11,718 nt of DNA from NCBI GenBank assembly GCA_002506025.1, contig DAWS01000143.1:1-11718 (forward strand), read 5' to 3'. The first letter of the stretch is position 1; the number at the start of each line of letters is the position of its first letter. The notes beneath the pieces were generated by a model. It was not told the origin of the DNA. It saw only the letters and a program-made list of their open reading frames with translations, and searched no databases. This DNA comes from Euryarchaeota archaeon UBA111. GTDB lineage: Archaea; Thermoplasmatota; Poseidoniia; Poseidoniales; Poseidoniaceae. Below, one piece after another: positions 1-5,842 of this stretch. A program made the translations under genes and the position numbers.

Positions 1-239
1 AAGGTATTTTCCGATGCGCTTGATGATAGTAACTTTGGTGACTCCTTCAGCGTTCGGCAGATGGCGCTTTCGACCGCTCTACCGACATACAGAACGGGTA
101 TTTGTTTGATTTTAAGTTTCAACACTTTCTCATAGAACCACAAACGTTGACAAGCCCGAAAGGAATTGACTTGGCTTGCAGAAAGTCGATTAAACGGACC
201 AACATCATCGAGTCCAGAATCCACTTCCGTTACCGGCAT
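1..239 (-). CDS. PD-(D/E)XK (RecB/Cas4-like) nuclease, N-terminal fragment cut by the window edge
   Basis: This open frame starts at an ATG (237-239) and runs without a stop off the left edge, giving 79 visible codons. After about 12 residues come RLSASQVNSFRAC and an aromatic/basic stretch, the usual N-terminal helix of RecB/AddB/Cas4-type nucleases with the single cysteine that often binds a 4Fe-4S cluster. From RLSAS onward it aligns without gaps for about 50 residues to the N-terminus of the adjacent nuclease (277-2007), sharing RLSAS, C, F, two L, G, E, A, C and L at equivalent positions, so the two are paralogs. The catalytic part lies outside the window, so activity cannot be judged. 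It starts 37 bases after the upstream gene stops and is probably in the same transcript. No strong ribosome binding site precedes the ATG. Family membership rests mainly on the paralog alignment. Confidence 0.72.
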   Translation of the reverse strand, partial: MPVTEVDSGLDDVGPFNRLSASQVNSFRACQRLWFYEKVLKLKIKQIPVLYVGRAVESAICRTLKESPKLLSSSASENT

Positions 240-276
240 AATCGGTGGTTGATGCTTTACCCATTTCAAGTCTACC

Positions 277-2007
277 TTAATTCAATTTCGTGATACGAGT
301 TGACCTTTGGTCGATACGTAATTGAGGCAATCCCGACCTCCAACCCAGCTCTGCTGAGACAATCTTTACTCTGTCTCCAGGCTTAATTTCGAGCATTTGG
401 CTTGTTATGCTTGATCCGAAAGCAACTACTTCTGCAATATGGTTACCGTCCCAGATATGCATATTTCGCATTGACCAAGGTTTTTCATCAAGTCTAACTC
501 CGCTTCTATGGTCTATAGAAACTATAACTCCTTCGACATTGGCCCGTGTCCTCATCAGACCGATGCGTGTTATATTGACATCAGCATAATCCCCATTATC
601 GGTTGAATTTAGGGAAACTATGCTGCTCTTGCTATCCAAATAAATACGGGGATTACCCCGCCAAACTCCGGGTAAGGCGTTCGTAATAATTACCTCACCA
701 TCAGCGTAATCATGCAGGCTGGAGAAGGCATTTGGCTCGCTTTCCTCAACCGTTACTTGTGTTCCAGATACGCTAATCATGGCGCCTAATACCGGCTCAG
801 CATAGTGATTCGGCAACGGACCCCATTGTCCAGTGAACTTTCCACGAATATTTATCCTGGATTGGATATCGCCTATCATCTGACTTGGAGGAGATATCTC
901 TATTTTCATATCCATAACTTGCTTTAGGTGTTCAAATCCTTGTAAAGTATTTTCCTCACCAAACATACACCAAAAACAACCTGCTGCATTGTTACAAGGT
1001 TTTGGATAAGAATCAGGAAATCTTACAGGCCCTTCACCTAAACTCAACATATCCTGATGTATTGATTTGTATTCAATAGTCAACTGATTGATTTTATCCT
1101 CACTGGGCACTGGAAAGTAAACCCGATCTGGGCCGTCAAGATACCAGCCTTCGATACCATCAACCTGTTGATTGTCGTGTGTTTCGTGCCACAACCATGC
1201 ATAAAAATTGAGCTGATGCTCCAGAGATTGCGCAAATTTAGAATTTGGATTACCAGATTTAATATCGATTAACCGAATCTTGCCATCCCATCTTAAGACC
1301 AAATCTAATTCACCAGCAGCCCATCCATCTGGGTGGAACAATCGTTGAGGCTGGTGAACCCTTGGGTCTTTGACCCATGGCCTAGCAATCTCCCAGGCCT
1401 CTGTCCAACTAACTGGGTCATCCTTACTTTGCCAAACCATCGGTTCGTCTTCTGCCCAAGTTCTAAGGCCAAAATTTCTTACCTTGTCTGGAATAGGGAA
1501 AATTGGCTCATCACCCCACGCAGGACTTGGGATTGAGTGCGGATTTTGTTGCTGTCTGAATTCATCTAAGTAAGGACCTCCATTAGCTAGGTAACACGAT
1601 TCTACCTCCTCGAGAAACAGGTGAAGACCATTCCTTATCTTACGGGTCAATTCGTCAACTGATACTTCTTCCCAAGTCTGTGAATCTTTACGCCAAGCGG
1701 TAGATTCCCAATTTTGTTTACTGGTTTGATAACATTGGACTGCCTCCTCTTCGGCGAGGGCGAAGCACCACTCTTTCAGTTCCTCTAGTGAGTTAATGCT
1801 TACTGGACGTCTCATCAATATTGAACATAGCGCATCTTCGAGGGTAATTCCCAGGATTTGTGAGATTGATTTCGGGCTCGACAAACCCAGTTTATTTGAC
1901 AAGAAATAGGCTTTTTCACAACGCAGATATTTAGTCAGTGAAGAGGCGGATAGACGGGTTCTGGTTCTGCTCAATGGACCTCCCGATGGCGGTATTCCAA
2001 ATGGCAT
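277..2007 (-). CDS. PD-(D/E)XK nuclease (RecB/Cas4-like) with two C-terminal OB-folds
   Basis: This 576-residue protein probably cuts DNA and binds single strands, a likely role in repair or recombination. The N-terminal helix (RLSASSLTKYLRCEKAYF, C30) opens the nuclease part. The active-site pattern is GELDLVL (E233, D235), LIDIKSG (D248, K250) and QLNFYAW (Q265, Y269), matching RecB motifs. C338, C344 and C347, with C30, could hold an Fe-S cluster. Residues about 380-467 and 484-574 look like two tandem RPA-type OB-folds; the second has IWDG, AFG, then IKPGDRVKI and LRIDQRST in RPA order. The usual RecB-family motif histidine appears replaced by glutamate (E57). The ATG follows the abce1 stop by 8 bases, with a GGTGA site 4 bases upstream that begins inside that stop codon, so translation is probably coupled. 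The nuclease call is strong and the OB-folds likely; the exact function is unknown. No CRISPR genes are near, so Cas4 proper is unlikely. Confidence 0.85.
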   Translation of the reverse strand: MPFGIPPSGGPLSRTRTRLSASSLTKYLRCEKAYFLSNKLGLSSPKSISQILGITLEDALCSILMRRPVSINSLEELKEWCFALAEEEAVQCYQTSKQNWESTAWRKDSQTWEEVSVDELTRKIRNGLHLFLEEVESCYLANGGPYLDEFRQQQNPHSIPSPAWGDEPIFPIPDKVRNFGLRTWAEDEPMVWQSKDDPVSWTEAWEIARPWVKDPRVHQPQRLFHPDGWAAGELDLVLRWDGKIRLIDIKSGNPNSKFAQSLEHQLNFYAWLWHETHDNQQVDGIEGWYLDGPDRVYFPVPSEDKINQLTIEYKSIHQDMLSLGEGPVRFPDSYPKPCNNAAGCFWCMFGEENTLQGFEHLKQVMDMKIEISPPSQMIGDIQSRINIRGKFTGQWGPLPNHYAEPVLGAMISVSGTQVTVEESEPNAFSSLHDYADGEVIITNALPGVWRGNPRIYLDSKSSIVSLNSTDNGDYADVNITRIGLMRTRANVEGVIVSIDHRSGVRLDEKPWSMRNMHIWDGNHIAEVVAFGSSITSQMLEIKPGDRVKIVSAELGWRSGLPQLRIDQRSTRITKLN

Positions 2008-2015
2008 TTTGTCAC

Positions 2016-3788
2016 CTATTTTGACTCGAATGAGTAGAAATCTCCGGAGCTCTGCTGCTCCCTATCTTTGCGACTATCTGGCTTATTTATGCGCGGGCGC
2101 TTAGAATCGTGGTCACGCCTGAAGGTGATATTTACTTGATCAAGAAACTGGTTCATACCATCTCTAAGTGGATAAGGTCCAGTCGCTCTACCAGATTTTC
2201 CACCCTCGCCATCAAAAACCATTAGTGAATCACTTAGAATATCAATAAAATATACATCGTGGTCTATCACTAGAGCGGTCTTTTCATTTGCTTCCATAGT
2301 CCGTCGGATTGCTTTAGCAGCTTCCATTCTTGCATTTGCATCTAAATGTGCTGAGGGTTCGTCCAGCAGATACAAATCTGCATCACGGCCAAGACAAATT
2401 GCAATCGATACTGCTTGTCTCTCTCCACCAGACAACTTTTTCACTCGCTTTGGCAATAACTGATCCACTCCTAGGGCTTTGATTACATTGACATTAAACT
2501 CACCACTGCGCCATTTTGCACCGAGTTCACTATCCAACCATAGTTGCACGCTGCAATCCATATCGATGTCGATATGTTGGGGTTTGTATGAGATAGTTGG
2601 TTGATTTTCAACCCAGCCCTCATCATATTCCATCAGACCAGCAAGAATTTTCATCATCGTAGATTTTCCTGTCCCGTTTGGACCTACTACACCAACTACT
2701 TCGCCTCTGTGCAAAGCACCTTTGCCAGCAGTAAATGTGAAATCACCTAGATTTTTCTTAAGTTCATCCCACGATATAATTTGGTTACCCGCGGAGGTAT
2801 TTCTGTCTCTATGCAGCAGGAATTTTATCGGTTTACTCCTAATTCTAACATTTTGCTCCACTAGATAGCCATCCAAGTATGCATTTATCGCTTGCCTGGT
2901 GGTTCTAGCAGGAGTGAAAACTCCGAACGCTCCTTTCTTACCGTATACTATGTGAACCAAATCCGCCAGAACATCCAGAACTGCTAAATCGTGCTCAATT
3001 ACAATAACGCGTTTAGTTTCTGATAATTTTTGAATAATTTTTACTATTTTCATACGCTGGTATATATCCAAATATGATGATGGTTCATCGAAGAAATAAA
3101 CATCAGCATCACGCATTAGGGTTGCGCATATTGCCATCCGCTGCAGCTCTCCACCCGATAGTTGCTTGACTTTTCTGTCAAGCAGGTGATCTAGTCCGAG
3201 CTCTTTGGTAATTTTAGAAAAAATGCCTCGCTCATCTACCTTGCTCAATAATTCGCTGACAGTGCCATCAACCCTTTTTGGTATTTTATCAACATTTTGT
3301 GGTTTGACAGCAACGGATATTTTTTGTTCTTTCACTGCTATAAGAAAGTCCCTGAGTTCTCCACGTGGCAATGTCTCAATGATATTGTCCCAGTCTGGGT
3401 CCTTATCCGACCAATCGCCAAGATTTGGCACCATGCGACCAGATAAGGCGTTTATTGCAGTTGATTTACCCATCCCGTTGGGGCCGAGAATACCAACTAC
3501 GCTATCCTTTGAGGGAGTTGGTAGTTTGAATAATCTAAAGCCATTCAAAGAGTAACGATGAACCATGTCAGTCTCTAATTCTGCTGGTAAATTGATGATG
3601 ATTACGGCATCGTCAGGGCAGTGTTTGGCCCTAACAATACAAGGTGGGCAAGCACTTTCGAGGATTTTGCACTTTTCACCAATTACCTGTATGCACTCGC
3701 CTCCACAAGACCCTGCCCACTTTTTAAGATAATCAAACGCATTACTGTTGGGCTTGCAACGGTCCTCTATCAAGACTGCAATACGCAT
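2016..3788 (-). CDS. abce1: ABCE1/Rli1 ribosome-recycling ATPase with altered Fe-S domain
   Basis: ABCE1 splits post-termination ribosomes into subunits together with aRF1 or Pelota, in the cytoplasm. From the ATG at 3788 the protein has 590 residues, the normal family length. Both ATPase modules are intact: Walker A GPNGMGKST (102-110) and GPNGTGKST (369-377), signatures LSGGELQ (210-216) and LSGGERQ (452-458), Walker B DADVYFFDEP (227-236) and DADLYLLDEP (469-478), and H-loop histidines 266 and 510. The family tail with RPRINKP is present. The N-terminal ferredoxin-like domain is odd: only C11, C47, C50 and C57 sit where the eight canonical cysteines should be, and C28, C32 and C40 are extra. 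The start is set by a GGGAG site 5 bases upstream and by the family opening MRIAV; an upstream TTG at 3830 is open in frame but unlikely. It lies between rpl10e and the nuclease gene. Confidence 0.96.
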   Translation of the reverse strand: MRIAVLIEDRCKPNSNAFDYLKKWAGSCGGECIQVIGEKCKILESACPPCIVRAKHCPDDAVIIINLPAELETDMVHRYSLNGFRLFKLPTPSKDSVVGILGPNGMGKSTAINALSGRMVPNLGDWSDKDPDWDNIIETLPRGELRDFLIAVKEQKISVAVKPQNVDKIPKRVDGTVSELLSKVDERGIFSKITKELGLDHLLDRKVKQLSGGELQRMAICATLMRDADVYFFDEPSSYLDIYQRMKIVKIIQKLSETKRVIVIEHDLAVLDVLADLVHIVYGKKGAFGVFTPARTTRQAINAYLDGYLVEQNVRIRSKPIKFLLHRDRNTSAGNQIISWDELKKNLGDFTFTAGKGALHRGEVVGVVGPNGTGKSTMMKILAGLMEYDEGWVENQPTISYKPQHIDIDMDCSVQLWLDSELGAKWRSGEFNVNVIKALGVDQLLPKRVKKLSGGERQAVSIAICLGRDADLYLLDEPSAHLDANARMEAAKAIRRTMEANEKTALVIDHDVYFIDILSDSLMVFDGEGGKSGRATGPYPLRDGMNQFLDQVNITFRRDHDSKRPRINKPDSRKDREQQSSGDFYSFESK

Positions 3789-3793
3789 GTAGT

Positions 3794-3798
3794 CTCCC
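3794..3798 (-). promoter_or_regulatory. Ribosome binding site fixing the abce1 start
   Basis: On the minus strand GGGAG (within GAGGGAGA) lies 5 bases before the ATG at 3788. This favours that start over the in-frame TTG at 3830, as does the family's usual MRIAV opening. Confidence 0.7.
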
Positions 3799-3818
3799 TC
3801 GTTTCTACGTAATTGTTC

Positions 3819-3860
3819 AATGCTTTTCAATTACTCTGCGCAATGAGAGCAAAAAGCATT
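3819..3860 (-). repeat. Interrupted hairpin between rpl10e and abce1
   Basis: AATGCTTTT (3819-3827) and AAAAGCATT (3852-3860) are perfect 9-base complements. Inside them CTCT (3834-3837) pairs with AGAG (3846-3849) around an 8-base loop. The structure fills half of the 82-base gap, starting 10 bases after the rpl10e stop codon and ending about 30 bases before the abce1 ATG. It could be an mRNA processing site, a weak terminator (the minus transcript has a T5 run at 3851-3855) or a leader that modulates abce1. It could also be chance, since the outer stem is AT-rich. No function is demonstrated. Confidence 0.4.
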
Positions 3861-3870
3861 CTATTGGCTA

Positions 3871-4410
3871 TCAAATTAAACCTTTGAGATGCTCATGTCC
3901 CTTGATTAATTTGATGCTGCAAGGAGTTGGGAACTTCATACTTGCTTTCCTCAATGCATCGCGTGCAGTTAGATAAAACTCAGGATTGACTTGTATTGAG
4001 ATTACTCTCTGTCCCCGCTTGACTCTGGCTGCAGTTCCCACATTCTTACCGAATGCGCAACGCATTCCCTGTGATACACGGTCAGCACCAGCACCAGTGG
4101 CTTGCTTATTTTCTCTCAAAACGTGGTGTGGATAGGTGTGAACGCGCAACGCATATCCTTGAGCTCCTGCTTGCTTTCTTATTGTTGAATTTGAAATAAC
4201 ACGGGCTGCTTCCAGTGCGGTGTGTCTTATCTGACAGTCGTTGTTGGCGACTAGCTCAACTACTACAGAAAACTGACCTGTCTCCGCAGCACGTCGGTTT
4301 CCGACGTGGAATTGATGGATTCTATTGTTTGGTACACCGCCGATATACTTCCGTCTTGTGTAAGCAGGACCTTTCAAACGGCGATACATTGATGCGGGTT
4401 TTCGTGCCAT
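3871..4410 (-). CDS. rpl10e: Large-subunit ribosomal protein L10e (uL16)
   Basis: This is the archaeal/eukaryotic form of uL16, which sits near the A site and the factor-binding region of the large subunit. The 179-residue protein starts MARKPASMYRRLKG, then AYTRRKYIGGVP, the classic L10e N-terminus. It continues with LRVHTYPHHVLRENK, the A-site-facing loop, and GMRCAFGK, and ends with a domain typical of the family; the length is normal. The start at 4410 is chosen because a GGAGG site lies 6 bases upstream and because homologs begin MARKPAS. The frame stays open to an ATG at 4464, but those 18 residues do not resemble the family. It is the first gene of the minus-strand run and is followed by abce1, so a subunit protein and a recycling factor that acts on the assembled ribosome are adjacent. 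Confidence 0.97.
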   Translation of the reverse strand: MARKPASMYRRLKGPAYTRRKYIGGVPNNRIHQFHVGNRRAAETGQFSVVVELVANNDCQIRHTALEAARVISNSTIRKQAGAQGYALRVHTYPHHVLRENKQATGAGADRVSQGMRCAFGKNVGTAARVKRGQRVISIQVNPEFYLTARDALRKASMKFPTPCSIKLIKGHEHLKGLI

Positions 4411-4416
4411 GTTAAG

Positions 4417-4421
4417 CCTCC
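4417..4421 (-). promoter_or_regulatory. Ribosome binding site fixing the rpl10e start
   Basis: GGAGG on the minus strand is 6 bases from the ATG at 4410. It supports MARKPAS as the true N-terminus rather than the upstream ATGs at 4440 and 4464. Confidence 0.75.
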
Positions 4422-4556
4422 AAGCAATCTTGCGAATCATGTTCCCTTTATGACTTCTCCGCATGACAGGAAAGTAATAATTCTAGGAATATCCCTTCAT
4501 ATGCTGATAAAATAAAATGCTAGATACCCCAACGTCGGTATAAGGGACTGGCTGAC
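4422..4556. promoter_or_regulatory. Divergent promoter region between rpl10e and the membrane-protein gene
   Basis: The stretch separates a minus-strand operon from a plus-strand gene, so it must hold promoters for both. The AT-rich GATAAAATAAAAT at 4506-4518 is the best TATA-like element and could serve either direction. On the plus strand it lies about 40 bases before the ATG at 4557; on the minus strand it is about 95 bases before the rpl10e ATG. A short inverted repeat, ATACC (4524-4528) and GGTAT (4537-4541), follows and might be an operator. An AAGGGA at 4542-4547 could be a weak ribosome binding site for 4557. The assignments are inferred from position and composition. Confidence 0.45.
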
Positions 4557-5756
4557 ATGGTATGGCGAAAGATGCTCCAACAAGAATCTGAGCACCAATG
4601 GTTAGCAATTACAGCTTTCTTTGTTTTTGTAATACTTGGTGCTATACTAATCAAAGGAACAAGTCATCTACCAGGCGTTGATCTAATTGATAACGAATTA
4701 GGCAACAATCATCGGATAATTGATTCAGTCTATGATGAAAATGGAGATTATTTAGCACTGACTTACAATGATGGAGATTACAAACTCCTATCGGTTAATG
4801 ATGAAGGGGCCAACGATGTTACTTTCACAAACCCAAATTACGATGTAAGCGGGATTTCTGACTTTGCACTCCTTGACAACAATGCCGTATTAATTGCTAA
4901 TGGCGTAAATGAATTAATGATTTACCAAGATGATAGTATATCCATTTTTAAAACAAATTATTCAGATGAGGTATTTACTGTTTCAAGCATCGAGCAATCC
5001 TCAAATGAAGCCCGAAACTTACTGATGATAACCAAAGAAACCAACACGCAGCAAAGTATCAGGGGGTTAAACACGTCTGGAATTACAAGCGCAAGCATGC
5101 CAAATAATGAGAATGTAGATTGGGAGGGAATCCAACATATATCAGCCGATTTGTGGCTACTGACTGGGAATTATCGCCAACCAGCAACAAGTGGCGAGGA
5201 AAGTCCTGCTGCACCTAATTTACTGCCTGTATGGTCAACAGTGTTGTGGAATGGGGGAATTATTGCTCCAATGATTGAGAACCTGCAAATTGGAAATTAT
5301 GGTGAGTATCATTCTATAATTAAACTAAATCATGAGAAGATAATTATCGCTGGGACTCACGAAACAATAATGTTTGATCACACAAATAATGACATCTCAA
5401 CTATCGATTATTCCAGTGTTGCCGGCCTAAGTGACGAATGTAATAGGGCTTGGTTATTTAACGGAAAAGACTCAAAATCAGTAATGCGCTTTGATGGTGA
5501 TTCTTGGAGTATCGAATCTTTACCACATCAATTGCCTCTTGATGTAGAAACATATGGATTCGACGGAATTAGTATCTACCTCCATGGTGTAGATGACAAT
5601 GGAATGCCGAGGGTAATGACGTTTGATACCTCAGCAGTAGGCTCGATTGAGTCAGGAAGTGGTTTTATCAACCTCAGTTTTATCATTTTATCTCTGGTCA
5701 TGTTCGCACTTATGGCGGTCAATGTAATTGATAAATTCAAGAACCAAACAGCATGA
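4557..5756 (+). CDS. Unrecognised two-TM protein with a large, probably propeller-like outer domain
   Basis: I do not recognise this 399-residue protein. It has a hydrophobic segment near each end (about 15-32 and 370-391). Basic residues lie on the cytoplasmic side of each (R4, K5; K393, K395), which predicts both ends inside and about 335 residues outside the cell. The outer part is acidic and rich in Asn, Asp, Ser and Thr, as is common in exported archaeal proteins. It contains repeated short beta-strand units of the kind seen in beta-propellers, for example NGDYLALTYNDGDYKLL, ELMIYQDDSISIF, HETIMFDHTNNDISTI and SVMRFDGDSWSIESL. I count roughly six or seven, but the fold is inferred by eye. 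The first two units share a perfect 10-base direct repeat at 4741 and 4771. No catalytic motif or lipobox is visible. It might be a sensor, adhesin or assembly factor. It ends 86 bases before mutS and is probably transcribed separately. Confidence 0.8.
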   Translation: MVWRKMLQQESEHQWLAITAFFVFVILGAILIKGTSHLPGVDLIDNELGNNHRIIDSVYDENGDYLALTYNDGDYKLLSVNDEGANDVTFTNPNYDVSGISDFALLDNNAVLIANGVNELMIYQDDSISIFKTNYSDEVFTVSSIEQSSNEARNLLMITKETNTQQSIRGLNTSGITSASMPNNENVDWEGIQHISADLWLLTGNYRQPATSGEESPAAPNLLPVWSTVLWNGGIIAPMIENLQIGNYGEYHSIIKLNHEKIIIAGTHETIMFDHTNNDISTIDYSSVAGLSDECNRAWLFNGKDSKSVMRFDGDSWSIESLPHQLPLDVETYGFDGISIYLHGVDDNGMPRVMTFDTSAVGSIESGSGFINLSFIILSLVMFALMAVNVIDKFKNQTA

Positions 5757-5802
5757 TAATTAAGGGAAAATCGCTAATGCCTTGACAACCTTCATTTGCT
5801 GT

Positions 5803-5820
5803 GGTCATTGACCGTATAAT
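5803..5820 (+). promoter_or_regulatory. Candidate mutS promoter: TATA-like box with an adjacent palindrome
   Basis: TATAAT (5815-5820) would place transcription start near 5842-5846, right at the mutS start region. Just upstream is the 11-base palindrome GGTCATTGACC (5803-5813), where the BRE element or an operator would sit. This suggests a short leader or leaderless mRNA. It is predicted from sequence alone. Confidence 0.4.
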
Positions 5821-5830
5821 CCTGCGGTGT

Positions 5831-5838
5831 GGGGTGAG
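5831..5838 (+). promoter_or_regulatory. Possible ribosome binding site for mutS
   Basis: GGGGTGAG contains GGTGA, complementary to the 3' end of 16S rRNA, 5 bases before the TTG at 5843. It favours a TTG start giving MSKRTMMDQF. If transcription really starts near 5843, this site would not be in the mRNA and the ATGs at 5858 or 5861 would be used instead. The two readings compete. Confidence 0.4.
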
Positions 5839-5842
5839 TCTG

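Noticed and set aside
1..150. Plus-strand frame open from the window edge to a stop at 148-150, possible C-terminal end of a gene
   Set aside because: It overlaps the same nuclease fragment on the other strand, and its translation resembles nothing; the minus frame explains the region better.
102..293. Plus-strand open frame of 63 codons at the left edge
   Set aside because: It is antisense to the minus-strand nuclease fragment, whose frame has clear homology to the neighbouring gene. The plus frame shows no recognisable motif or ribosome binding site.
277..2007. Reading the nuclease as Cas4 of a CRISPR-Cas system
   Set aside because: There are no cas genes or repeat arrays in the window, the protein is far longer than Cas4, and it carries OB-folds.
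3789..3830. Longer ABCE1 starting at TTG 3830
   Set aside because: The 14 extra residues do not match the family, and the strong ribosome binding site is placed for the ATG at 3788.
4411..4464. Longer L10e starting at ATG 4464
   Set aside because: Homologs start MARKPAS at 4410, which has its own well-spaced GGAGG.
4524..4541. ATACC/GGTAT inverted repeat as a firm operator
   Set aside because: Arms of 5 bases with an 8-base gap are likely by chance in this AT-rich stretch; mentioned only within the promoter entry.
5782..5820. TTGACA and TATAAT resembling a bacterial sigma-70 promoter before mutS
   Set aside because: The spacing is 27 bases rather than about 17, and the window is archaeal. 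Only the TATA-like part is kept as a candidate.
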